This document shows positions 49,493-57,701 of a DNA stretch of 64,000 bases, piece by piece. Source of the stretch: Aeromicrobium sp. Leaf245 (GTDB taxonomy: Bacteria; Actinomycetota; Actinomycetes; Propionibacteriales; Nocardioidaceae); NCBI RefSeq assembly GCF_942548115.1, contig NZ_OW824151.1:868001-932000 (forward strand), read 5' to 3'. Position 1 is the stretch's first letter. Every line of letters begins with the position of its first letter. Position numbers and translations under genes: made by a program. The notes below the pieces were generated by a model, which saw nothing but the letters and a program-made list of their open reading frames with translations, was not told where the DNA came from and searched no databases.

Positions 49493-49905
49493 TCGACGGG
49501 TCGGCGCCGGACAGCACCGCCAGCCGGCTGCCGTCGCTTCCGGCCGACCTCGGCCCCGTGCGCGCCGCCGACGTCGTGGTCTCGACCGTCCTGTGGCTCG
49601 GGCTCTCCGCCCTGTCCGCCGTCGCCGGCGTCATGGCGCTGCTGCTGGTCATGGCGGCCGACGGCTGCGGAACCTCCTCCGACGACGGCGCACTGCTGTG
49701 CGGCGACGGGGGAGGACTGCTGTTCTTCCTGGGCATCGCCGTCCTCTGGCTGGTGCTGGCGACCGCCGTCCTCGGCTCGGCGCTGCTCATCGTCCGCGGG
49801 GCGATCCGGCGCAGACGCACGTGGCACTGGCCTCTCGTCGGCCTTGTCGTCGGTGTCGCAGGGTGTGCCGCGATGATCGGCTGGATGGTCGTCCTCACGC
49901 GCTGA
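49489..49905 (+). CDS. Small membrane protein of unknown function
   Basis: This 138-residue product has GTG 49489 overlapping the guaB3 stop (GTGA). Three hydrophobic segments are visible: about 28-54, 73-101 and 115-136. Two cysteines in the external loop (DGCGTSSDDGALLCGDGG) could form a disulfide. No family recognised. Translational coupling to guaB3 suggests co-expression only. Confidence 0.65.
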   Translation: MIDGSAPDSTASRLPSLPADLGPVRAADVVVSTVLWLGLSALSAVAGVMALLLVMAADGCGTSSDDGALLCGDGGGLLFFLGIAVLWLVLATAVLGSALLIVRGAIRRRRTWHWPLVGLVVGVAGCAAMIGWMVVLTR

Positions 49906-49907
49906 CC

Positions 49908-52583
49908 TCACTCACGCGCGATGGTGAGGCACGACCTGTCGGACGGGACCGCGGCCACCTCGGCCCGTGCCCGGTCGGCGCGCTCCCGGCCCAGGTTCCA
50001 GGACCAGGCACCGCCGTCGTCGGTCTCCGTCGGGCCGTACGGATCGTCCAGGACGCACGCGGCCGTCCGCTCGGGCAGGCCCGCCACGATCGACGGCACG
50101 GCGTCGTCGCCGAGCGAGCGCAGGTAGTCGACGTCGAGGGTCCCGGTCTCGGCGAACCGCTCCACGTTGTGGGTGGCCACCCAGCCGGCGGGATTCATCA
50201 GGCCGAGGACCAGCAGGACGCCGGCGCCGGACAGCAGCGCGGCCCGCGGCAGCCAGGTCCCGGTGAGCCGGCCGACCGCGACCAGGGTGAGTGCCACGAG
50301 CAGCCCGAGCCACAGCTCGAAGCCCACGACGGCGAGGCGGAGCACGGTGTAGCCGTAGGCCTCCTGGTACAGATCCATCCGGTAGAGGGCGGACACGACG
50401 ACCGCGAGCGTCAGCACGCACAGCAGCCCCAGAACCAGTCGCAGCACGAGCCTGTCCCGCTCGTCGGTGCGCGGGGCCTTGCGGGCGGCGACCCCGATGA
50501 CGACGAGGGTCAGGAACGTCACCGTCGTCAGCTGGCCGAAGCCCTGGTGCACGTACTCGGCGTAGGTCAGGCCGGTGGTGCGCTGCAGGTAGTCGCGGCC
50601 ACCCCACATCGCCGCGGACTGCGCCACGAGGAAGGCGACGAACAGGGCGACGACGGTGCCGAGCGGCACGAGCCACTCCCACCGGTGCCGCACCGGTCGT
50701 CCGGTGGGGAGGTCCTCGGCGAGCAGGGGCGGTGGGTTGAGGGCCAGGTAGCAGCCGGCCAGGGTGACGCCGGCGACGAAGAAGCAGACGAACCCGCGAG
50801 CCACGACCGAGTCCCAGGCGAGGTCGGGCACGATGCTCGACGCCCAGGTGCCGAAGACGGCGTCGCCCGAGGCGAAGAGCCCGCCGAAGAGCACCAGGCC
50901 GCCCGCGGCCAGGGCCGTCGTGCGCAGCACCGGCCACAGCAGGCGTGAGCGGCTCGTGGCCGAGAGGGTCCGACCGAGGAGCGGCAGCCCGCGGGCGGCG
51001 GACGCGATCCATGCGACGACGGCACCGGGGATCGCGACGACCGACCGGGCTCGGGTGACGGCCACGGCCACCGTGGTGCCGGCCACGACCACCCCGAGGA
51101 GCCCGACCCACTCACTCGCGCGCAGCACCGTCATCGAGGCGAGGGCGACCCCGAGTGCCACGCCCACGACCGTGAACGGGTCGGCGGAACCGCGGGAGCG
51201 ACCGCGTGCCGCCGTCAGCACGACGGCAGCGACGGCGAGGGCGAGCAGCAGGGAGCCGACGCCGATCGGCTGGTCGACGATCAGCAGGGAGCCGAGCACG
51301 CCCACGCCGGCCGAGGCGAGGAGCAGCGGCACCTGCGGGGGCAGCGCGCGCTCGGGCCACAGGCGGGCCAGCAGGTCGTCGGCTCGCCCGGTGGAGGGTG
51401 GTGCCGCGACGTCCGGCGCCGGTGCGGTCGTGCCTGGGCGCTGGGGAGGGGTGCTCGTGGTCATGGGGGTGCTCCTCGGGTCGATCGTCGGGAGGGTCGA
51501 TGCCTGGGCGGCGGTCGGACGGGGCGTGGGACGGGGGTCGCGCGGCAGGGTGGCGCGCAGGTGCGCTCCCGCGGTGGAGGGCACGACGTCGACGGTGCCG
51601 CCGTGCAGCTCGCAGACCCAGCGGGTGATCGCGAGCCCGAGGCCGGTGCCACCCCCTGCGTCGGGGCCGGTGCCGAACCGCTCGAAGACGCGGTTCTCGA
51701 GGTCGGACGGGATGCCCGGGCCCTCGTCGCGGACGTCGAGGTGCCACCGGCCGTCCTCGGCCGAGGCGCTCACCCGGACCGAGCGCCCGGTCGGGCTGTG
51801 CCGGACGGCGTTGTCGACCAGGTTCGCCACCACTTGGGCGAGTCGACCGGGATCGGCGCGGACGGCGAGATCGGGTGGCGACACCTCCACGGTCACGGAC
51901 GTGTCGCGCCCCCGGTCGGGGCTCTCGTCGACGACGGACCGCACGAGCGACTCGACGTCGACGTCCTCGAGGCGCAGCGGCGCCACACCCGCGTCGATCC
52001 GCGACAGGTCGAGCAGGTCGGCTACCAGGTCGCTCAGGCGCTCCGCCTGGTGCAGCGCGGCGCCGAGCGCCGCGTCGTCGGGCTGGACGACGCCGTCGGC
52101 CAGGTTCTCCAGCAGCGCCCGCTGCGCGGTGAGCGGGGTGCGCAGCTCGTGCGCCACGGTCGCGACCAGCTGGCGGCGCTCGCGGTCGGTCGACTCCAGC
52201 GCGGCGGCCATGGCGTCGAACGCGCGGGCGAGCCGGCCGACCTCGTCGTCGGACGTCACGCCGACACGGACGCCGTAGTCGCCCGCCGACATGCGCGCGG
52301 TGGCGTCGGTCATGGTGCGAAGCGGCGAGGTCATGCCGCGGGCGAGCCACTGCGTCACGAGCAGCGCGGCCCCCACCGTGACCGGCAGGGAGACCCAGAC
52401 GGGCAGGCCGGCCCGGTCGCCGATCTGGGCGAGGAGTGCGGCGACCACCGTGCTCGCGCCGACGAGCAGGCCCAGCTTGGCCTTGATCGAGCCGACCGCG
52501 TCGAGCGGACGCGCGCCGCCCGTCGGTCGAGCGCCCGTCGGTCCAGTGCTGGTCGGTCTTGTGCTGGGAGGTCGGGGGCTCAT
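49908..52583 (-). CDS. Sensor histidine kinase fused in frame to a DUF4173 membrane protein
   Basis: One open frame of 891 residues. Residues 1-373 form a kinase: Pro/Thr-rich start, two TM helices (about 38-80), HAMP, HisKA with VATVAHELRTPLTAQ (H145), N-box NLVDNAVRHS and DEGPGIP, and GGTGLGLAITRWVCELHGG. Residues 374-891 form a DUF4173 protein with about 12 TM segments (GGRDYLQRTTGLTYAEYVHQGFGQLTTVTFLTLVV is diagnostic). There is no stop between them. An internal ATG at 51464 with its own ribosome-binding site could also make DUF4173 alone (518 residues). The ATG at 52583 overlaps the regulator stop. Two separate genes with a lost stop remain possible. Confidence 0.8.
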   Translation of the reverse strand: MSPRPPSTRPTSTGPTGARPTGGARPLDAVGSIKAKLGLLVGASTVVAALLAQIGDRAGLPVWVSLPVTVGAALLVTQWLARGMTSPLRTMTDATARMSAGDYGVRVGVTSDDEVGRLARAFDAMAAALESTDRERRQLVATVAHELRTPLTAQRALLENLADGVVQPDDAALGAALHQAERLSDLVADLLDLSRIDAGVAPLRLEDVDVESLVRSVVDESPDRGRDTSVTVEVSPPDLAVRADPGRLAQVVANLVDNAVRHSPTGRSVRVSASAEDGRWHLDVRDEGPGIPSDLENRVFERFGTGPDAGGGTGLGLAITRWVCELHGGTVDVVPSTAGAHLRATLPRDPRPTPRPTAAQASTLPTIDPRSTPMTTSTPPQRPGTTAPAPDVAAPPSTGRADDLLARLWPERALPPQVPLLLASAGVGVLGSLLIVDQPIGVGSLLLALAVAAVVLTAARGRSRGSADPFTVVGVALGVALASMTVLRASEWVGLLGVVVAGTTVAVAVTRARSVVAIPGAVVAWIASAARGLPLLGRTLSATSRSRLLWPVLRTTALAAGGLVLFGGLFASGDAVFGTWASSIVPDLAWDSVVARGFVCFFVAGVTLAGCYLALNPPPLLAEDLPTGRPVRHRWEWLVPLGTVVALFVAFLVAQSAAMWGGRDYLQRTTGLTYAEYVHQGFGQLTTVTFLTLVVIGVAARKAPRTDERDRLVLRLVLGLLCVLTLAVVVSALYRMDLYQEAYGYTVLRLAVVGFELWLGLLVALTLVAVGRLTGTWLPRAALLSGAGVLLVLGLMNPAGWVATHNVERFAETGTLDVDYLRSLGDDAVPSIVAGLPERTAACVLDDPYGPTETDDGGAWSWNLGRERADRARAEVAAVPSDRSCLTIARE
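51462..51477 (-). promoter_or_regulatory. Internal ribosome-binding site and start for the DUF4173 part
   Basis: On the minus strand GAGGAG precedes ATG (51464) by 7 nt, at the exact junction between the kinase core and the DUF4173 region. The same ATG overlaps a TGA in the neighbouring frame (ATGA). This looks like an ancestral coupled gene border where the kinase frame has run on into the next gene. Confidence 0.6.
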
Positions 52584-53272
52584 CGTTCCTCCAGGGCGTA
52601 CCCGACGCCGTGCACCGTGCGCACCCGGTCGGCGCCGATCTTCGCGCGCAGGGCCTTCACGTGGCTGTCGAGGGTGCGGGTGCCCGAGGCGTCGGACCAG
52701 CCCCACACCTCCTGCATCAGCTCCTCGCGGCTGCGCACCGACCCGGGCTCGGCGGCGAGTGCCGTGAGGAGGTCGAACTCCAGCGGCGTGAGGTGCACGT
52801 CGGCACCGTCGACCCTCACCCGACGGGTGGCGCCGTCGACGGCGAGCGAGCCGACGGTGCGCGTCGGCGCTGCCTGCGCGGCCAGCTCGGCGGCCCGGTC
52901 GACACGGCGCAGGAGGGCGTGGACGCGGGCCACCAGCTCACGCTGGCGGAACGGCTTGGTCACGTAGTCGTCGGCGCCGACGCCGAGGCCCACGAGCACG
53001 TCGGTCTCGTCGTCGCGTGCGGTGAGCATCAGCACGGGGACCGGACGCAGGGCCTGCACGCGTCGGCACACCTCCAGCCCGTCGAACCCGGGGAGCATGA
53101 GGTCCAGCACGACCAGGTCGGGGTCGTGCTCCTCGAACGCGACCACGGCCCCCGGCCCGTCGTGCGCCTGGACCACGTCGTGGCCCTCGGCGCGCAGGCG
53201 GTCGGTCACCATCTGGTTGATGAGCGGCTCGTCCTCGACGACGAGGATGGTGCGACGGGCTTCGGTGGTCAT
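52580..53272 (-). CDS. OmpR-family response regulator
   Basis: This 230-residue regulator has a receiver domain with phosphoacceptor D57 (VVLDLMLPGFDG), acidic pair ED at 13-14 and K106 (DDYVTKPF). The C-terminal winged helix has LTPLEFDLLTALAAEPGSVRSREELMQEVWGW and RTVHGVGYALEE. It is coupled to its kinase by ATGA overlap. Start at ATG 53272 (MTTEARRTILVVEDEP); the longer frame reaches into a palindrome and is rejected. Confidence 0.95.
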   Translation of the reverse strand: MTTEARRTILVVEDEPLINQMVTDRLRAEGHDVVQAHDGPGAVVAFEEHDPDLVVLDLMLPGFDGLEVCRRVQALRPVPVLMLTARDDETDVLVGLGVGADDYVTKPFRQRELVARVHALLRRVDRAAELAAQAAPTRTVGSLAVDGATRRVRVDGADVHLTPLEFDLLTALAAEPGSVRSREELMQEVWGWSDASGTRTLDSHVKALRAKIGADRVRTVHGVGYALEER

Positions 53273-53369
53273 GGACCCGACCCTAGGTTCGGTGCGCGTC
53301 CCGGGGTGGGGGAGCGACCTGGAGATCGTGTGAAGATCCGTCGGCCGCGTGCCCCGCCCCCTGCCCCCC

Positions 53370-53421
53370 ATCGGTGGATCCTCAACCGCAGCGGCAGCCC
53401 TGCGGTTGAGGATCCACCGAT
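53370..53421. repeat. 52-nt hairpin with perfect 21-bp arms
   Basis: The left arm (53370-53390, ATCGGTGGATCCTCAACCGC then A) and its exact complement (53401-53421) flank a 10-nt loop GCGGCAGCCC. C-rich and G-rich tracts outside extend the symmetry. It lies between divergent promoters (response regulator and efeO), where a terminator is not needed. Confidence 0.85.
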
Positions 53422-53507
53422 AGGGGGCGGGTCGAGGGGGCGGGTGAGCGGCCGGCGCACGTCACACTCCGGATCGTTGCGTGGGGGAACCGGAGCGGGA
53501 CTACCAT

Positions 53508-53525
53508 GGTGAGGCTGTCCTCACC
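53508..53525 (+). promoter_or_regulatory. DtxR/IdeR-like iron box before efeO
   Basis: GGTGAGG-CTGT-CCTCACC is a perfect 7-bp inverted repeat matching 12 of 16 positions of the GGTTAGGCTAACCTAA core. It lies 27 bp before the efeO ATG. The downstream genes encode iron uptake, which supports the call. Confidence 0.65.
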
Positions 53526-53551
53526 TGGACGCCCGTTCCCGAAGGATCCCC

Positions 53552-54685
53552 ATGCACCGCAGTCTCGCCGCCACCGGCCTGGTGGCCGTCTCCCTCTCCC
53601 TGCTCGGCGCGTGCGCCGAGAAGCCGGCCGCGGGTGACGGCAGCGTCGCCGTCGCCGCCTCGGACTCCTCGTGCGAGGTGTCCGCCACGAAGCTCGACGC
53701 CGGCCCGACCACGTTCCAGGTGACCAACAAGGGCTCCAAGGTCACCGAGTTCTACGTCTACGCCGAGGGCGACCGCATCATGGGCGAGGTCGAGAACGTC
53801 GGCCCCGGCCTGTCGCGGGACCTGGTCGTCGACCTGCCGAAGGGCTCGTACGAGGGCGCCTGCAAGCCGGGCATGGTCGGTGACGGCATCCGCCAGACGC
53901 TGTCCGTGACGGGCGCGCCGGCGAAGGACCTGTCGGACTCCGAGGAGCTCAAGGCCGCCGCCGCGAGCTACGAGCGCTACGTCGAGAGCCAGACCGGCGC
54001 CCTCATCGACAAGACCACCGAGTTCGTCGACGCCGTCAAGGCCGGCGAGGTCGACGAGGCCAAGGCGCTGTTCCCGCGGGCCCGCACCTACTGGGAGCGC
54101 ATCGAGCCCGTCGCCGAGATCTTCGGCGACCTCGACCCGATCACCGACGGTCGTGAGCCCGACGCGAAGGCCGAGGGTCGCGACTTCACCGGGTGGCACC
54201 GCATCGAGAAGCAGCTGTGGGTCGAGGGCGACACGAAGGGCATGGACCCCTACGCCGACGAGCTGCTCGCCAACGTGAAGAAGGTCGTCGAGCTCAGCAA
54301 GGAGCAGCCGCTGACCGCGCTGCAGCTGGCCCAGGGCTCGAAGGGTCTGCTCGACGAGGTCGCCACCGGCAAGATCACCGGCGAGGAGGACGAGTTCAGC
54401 CACACCGACCTGTGGGACTTCAAGGCCAACATCGAAGGGTCCCAGGCGGCCATCGCGGCCCTGCGCCCCGTGCTGGAGAAGGCCGACCCCGAGCTGGTGA
54501 CGCTCATCGACCAGCGCTTCGAGGCGCTCGACACCGAGCTCGACCAGCACCAGGACGCCGACACCGGCGAGTGGGTCGGCTACGACACGCTCACGAAGGC
54601 GCAGGTCAAGAAGCTCTCCGACGCCGTCGCGGCCCTGAGCGAGCCGATCAGCAAGGTCGCGGCCGTCGTGGCCGCCTCGGCGTGA
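53552..54685 (+). CDS. efeO: Iron uptake lipoprotein EfeO (cupredoxin plus M75 imelysin domain)
   Basis: This 377-residue protein has a lipobox LSLLGACAE (Cys about residue 21). The cupredoxin domain (VSATKLDAGPTTFQVTNKGSKVTEFYVY) precedes an M75 domain with the conserved HxxE in FTGWHRIEKQLWVEG and SHTDLWDFKANIEGSQ. EfeO binds ferrous/ferric iron outside the membrane for the EfeUOB system. efeB follows by 31 bp; no efeU permease gene is next to it. Confidence 0.95.
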   Translation: MHRSLAATGLVAVSLSLLGACAEKPAAGDGSVAVAASDSSCEVSATKLDAGPTTFQVTNKGSKVTEFYVYAEGDRIMGEVENVGPGLSRDLVVDLPKGSYEGACKPGMVGDGIRQTLSVTGAPAKDLSDSEELKAAAASYERYVESQTGALIDKTTEFVDAVKAGEVDEAKALFPRARTYWERIEPVAEIFGDLDPITDGREPDAKAEGRDFTGWHRIEKQLWVEGDTKGMDPYADELLANVKKVVELSKEQPLTALQLAQGSKGLLDEVATGKITGEEDEFSHTDLWDFKANIEGSQAAIAALRPVLEKADPELVTLIDQRFEALDTELDQHQDADTGEWVGYDTLTKAQVKKLSDAVAALSEPISKVAAVVAASA

Positions 54686-54716
54686 CCACCTGCCCCACGG
54701 GCTCGAGCACGGCAGG

Positions 54717-55991
54717 ATGGCGATCGTGACCGAGCGCAGCGGTGTCTCCCGTCGTTCCCTGCTGGGGGCGGCCGGGGTCGGCGCGCTCGCCGCGGGAGCC
54801 GCAGGTGGCTACGCGGTGGCCGCCACCCGCGACGAGCCGGTCGCGCCCGACCCCGACGCGGTCCCGGTCGCGTTCGAGGGCCGGCACCAGGCGGGGATCC
54901 TCACCCCGGCCCAGGACCGTCTGCACTTCGTGGTGCTCGACGTGACCACCGAGAGCCGTGACGAGCTGGTGTCGCTGCTGAAGGAGTGGACGCAGGCCGC
55001 GCGCCGCCTCACGCAGGGCAACGAGGTCGGGGTGTACGGCGCGGTCGCCGGGACCCCGCTCGCCCCGCCGGAGGACACCGGGGAGGCGTTGGGTCTGCCC
55101 GCGTCGGGCCTGACCCTCACGATCGGCTTCGGCCCCAGCCTCTTCGAGCGCGACGGGAAGGCCCGGTTCGGCCTAGACGGTCGACGGCCCGCCGAGCTCG
55201 TCGATCTGCCGGCCTTCTCCGGCGACCGGCTCGACCCGGCGCTCACCGGTGGCGACATCGCCATCCAGGCGTGTGCCAACGACCCGCAGGTGGCCGTGCA
55301 CGCGGTCCGCAACCTCGTGCGCATCGCCTTCGGGCGGGCGTCGGTCCGCTACAGCCAGCTGGGCTTCGGACGCACGTCGTCCACCTCGGCCGCCCAGGTG
55401 ACGCCGCGCAACCTCTTCGGGTTCAAGGACGGGACGGCCAACGTCAAGTCCGAGGACCGCGACGTCGACGACGTCGTGTGGGTGCAGGAGTCCGACGGAC
55501 CGGACTGGCTGGTGGGCGGGTCCTACCTGGTGGCCCGACGCATCGACATGCGCATCGAGACGTGGGACCGCGAGCCGCTGGCCGGTCAGGAGGCGATCAT
55601 CGGCCGGGCCAAGGGGTCGGGCGGACCGCTGTCGGGCGGCGACGAGCACGCCGCGATCGACCTGGCCGCCAAGGGCGCCGACGGCGAGCCGGCCATCCCC
55701 ACCCTCTCGCACGTGCGGATGGCGCACCCCGACTCCAACGGCGGCGCCAAGATCCTGCGCCGCGGCTACAACTTCGTGAACGGGACCGACGGTCTGGGCC
55801 AGCTGGCGGCGGGGCTGTTCTTCATCAGCTTCCAGCGCTCGCCCGAGCAGTTCGTGCGCATCCAGCGCACCCTCGCGGGCAGCACCAACGACGCGCTCAA
55901 CGAGTACATCGTGCACCGCAGCTCCGGGTTGTTCGCGTGCCCGCCCGGACTCGGGGCGAAGGGGTTCTGGGGCGAGGGCCTGCTCGGCTGA
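54717..55991 (+). CDS. efeB: Dyp-type heme peroxidase EfeB, Tat-exported
   Basis: This 424-residue protein has a Tat signal (SRRSLLGAAGVGALAAGAAGG) and the DyP peroxidase landmarks LTIGFGPSLFE, GFKDGTANVKSED and MRIETWDREPLAGQEAIIGRAKGSGGPLSG. SHVRMAHPDSNGG is probably the heme-ligand histidine region. It oxidises ferrous iron or releases iron from heme in the EfeUOB system. Its folded export by Tat fits heme loading in the cytosol. Confidence 0.95.
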   Translation: MAIVTERSGVSRRSLLGAAGVGALAAGAAGGYAVAATRDEPVAPDPDAVPVAFEGRHQAGILTPAQDRLHFVVLDVTTESRDELVSLLKEWTQAARRLTQGNEVGVYGAVAGTPLAPPEDTGEALGLPASGLTLTIGFGPSLFERDGKARFGLDGRRPAELVDLPAFSGDRLDPALTGGDIAIQACANDPQVAVHAVRNLVRIAFGRASVRYSQLGFGRTSSTSAAQVTPRNLFGFKDGTANVKSEDRDVDDVVWVQESDGPDWLVGGSYLVARRIDMRIETWDREPLAGQEAIIGRAKGSGGPLSGGDEHAAIDLAAKGADGEPAIPTLSHVRMAHPDSNGGAKILRRGYNFVNGTDGLGQLAAGLFFISFQRSPEQFVRIQRTLAGSTNDALNEYIVHRSSGLFACPPGLGAKGFWGEGLLG

Positions 55992-55993
55992 CG

Positions 55994-56050
55994 TGTGACG
56001 TCCCCGATGTGACACAAGCCCTGTCGCGTTCCACATACCGGCGGTATCCT
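55994..56050 (+). promoter_or_regulatory. Operator pair and leaderless promoter of the gabD2-choD operon
   Basis: GACGTCCCCGATGTGACA (55997-56014) matches the 39636 site at 15 of 18 positions. ATACC-GGC-GGTAT (56035-56047) matches the second palindrome at 39617. TATCCT (56045-56050) overlaps it and ends 7 nt before the ATG, so a repressor here would cover the -10. Confidence 0.65.
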
Positions 56051-56057
56051 GAGCAGC

Positions 56058-57608
56058 ATGTCCGCCGCCAGCGTCGTCCCCGCCTCCCGCGTCACGAGCC
56101 TCACCGCCCTCATCCGCAGCACGAGCGGCGAGACCCGCACCACCCGCACGCCGCTCACGGGCGAGGCCGTCGCGGAGATCCCCGTCTCCTCGATCGACGA
56201 CGTCGAGGCCGCGTTCGACGCCGCCCGCATCGCCCAGGAGCGCTGGGCCCGCACGCCGCTCGAGGCCCGGTCGGCCGCGCTGCTGCGCCTGCACGACCTG
56301 GTGCTCGCCCACCAGGACGAGCTGCTCGACCTCATCCAGCTGGAGTCCGGCAAGGCGCGTGCGCACGCCTTCGACGAGGTGGCCCACCTGGCGCTCACCG
56401 CCCGGTTCTACGCCCGGCGCCTGCGCAGCCAGCTGCGCACGCGTCGGCGCAACGGCGCCCTCCCCGGGCTCACGAGCGTGCACGTGAACCAGGTGCCGAA
56501 GGGGGTCGTGGGCGTCATCAGCCCTTGGAACTACCCCCTGACCATGGCCATCGCCGACGGTCTGCCCGCCGTCGCCGCCGGCAACGCCGTGGTGCACAAG
56601 CCCGACAGCCAGAGCCCGCTGATCGCGCTCGCCGGCGTGGAGCTGCTGCGCCGCGCTGGCATCCCCACCGACGTCTGGCAGGTCGTCAGCGGGGCCGGCT
56701 CCGTCGTCGGGACCGCGATCATCGAGCGCGCCGACTACATCTGCTTCACGGGCTCCACCGCCACCGGCACCCTCGTGGCCAAGCAGGCCGCCGAGCGGCT
56801 GGTCAGCTGCTCGCTCGAGCTCGGCGGCAAGAACCCGATGATCGTGCTTCCCGGTGCCGACGTCGAGCGCGCCGCGGCCGGCGCCGTCAACGCCGCCTTC
56901 TCCTCGGCGGGCCAGCTGTGCGTGTCCATCGAGCGCATCTACGTGCCCGAGGCGCTCTACGACTCCTTCCGTGACGCGTTCGTGCGGCGCGTGCGCGCGC
57001 TCAGCCTCGGCGCCAGCTTCGACTGGGACGCCGACATGGGCTCGCTCATCTCCCAGAGCCAGGTCGAGACCGTCACCAAGCACGTCGACGACGCCGTCGC
57101 CAACGGCGCGACCGTCCTCGCCGGTGGGCGGGCCCGGCCCGACCTCGGCCCCTACTTCTACGAGCCCACCGTCCTCGAGGGCGTCACCGAGGCGGCCGCC
57201 TGCTTCGCCGAGGAGACGTTCGGCCCGCTCGTCTCGCTGTACCGCTACCGCACCGTCGAGGACGCGATCGCGCTCGCCAACGCCGGCGAGTACGGCCTGA
57301 ACGCGAGCATCTTCGGCCCGGTCCGCCAGGCGCGCCTCGTCGCGCCGCGCATCAAGGCCGGCACGGTCAACATCAACGAGGGCTTCGCCGCCACGTTCGG
57401 CAGCATCGACGCCCCCATGGGCGGCATGCGCAGCTCGGGCGTGGGCCGCCGCCAGGGCGCCGAGGGCATCCTGCGCTACACCGAGCCGCAGTCGGTGGCC
57501 GTCCAGCGCGCCGTCCCGATGGCCGGCCCTGCGTTCGTCCCCGCCAAGACCTACGCTCGGGCCCTCACGCTCGGCCTCAAGGTGCTGCGACGCACCCGGC
57601 GCGCCTGA
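56058..57608 (+). CDS. gabD2: Succinate-semialdehyde dehydrogenase-type aldehyde dehydrogenase
   Basis: This 516-residue ALDH has VGVISPWNYPLTMAIADGLPAVAAGNAVVHKPDSQSPL, FTGSTATGTLVAKQAA, the glutamate in LELGGKNPMIVL and catalytic Cys in FSSAGQLCVSIERIYV. It is closest in style to the NADP-dependent GabD2 group. It is followed by a GMC flavoprotein, so its real substrate may be an aldehyde made by that oxidase rather than succinate semialdehyde. Confidence 0.9.
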   Translation: MSAASVVPASRVTSLTALIRSTSGETRTTRTPLTGEAVAEIPVSSIDDVEAAFDAARIAQERWARTPLEARSAALLRLHDLVLAHQDELLDLIQLESGKARAHAFDEVAHLALTARFYARRLRSQLRTRRRNGALPGLTSVHVNQVPKGVVGVISPWNYPLTMAIADGLPAVAAGNAVVHKPDSQSPLIALAGVELLRRAGIPTDVWQVVSGAGSVVGTAIIERADYICFTGSTATGTLVAKQAAERLVSCSLELGGKNPMIVLPGADVERAAAGAVNAAFSSAGQLCVSIERIYVPEALYDSFRDAFVRRVRALSLGASFDWDADMGSLISQSQVETVTKHVDDAVANGATVLAGGRARPDLGPYFYEPTVLEGVTEAAACFAEETFGPLVSLYRYRTVEDAIALANAGEYGLNASIFGPVRQARLVAPRIKAGTVNINEGFAATFGSIDAPMGGMRSSGVGRRQGAEGILRYTEPQSVAVQRAVPMAGPAFVPAKTYARALTLGLKVLRRTRRA

Positions 57609-57610
57609 CC

Positions 57611-57690
57611 CCCAGCACGACCCCCCCAGCACGACACCGCAGCGTCTCGCTCCCGCACGACCCCACCCAGCACGACCCCGCAGCACGACG
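57611..57690. repeat. Imperfect tandem array of CAGCACGAC units
   Basis: AGCACGAC or GCACGAC occurs about six times with CCC/CCG spacers in the 93-bp gap between gabD2 and choD, ending GCAGCACGACGAGAGG. It directly abuts the choD ribosome-binding site (GAGAGG). Confidence 0.7.
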
Positions 57691-57701
57691 AGAGGTATCC
57701 C

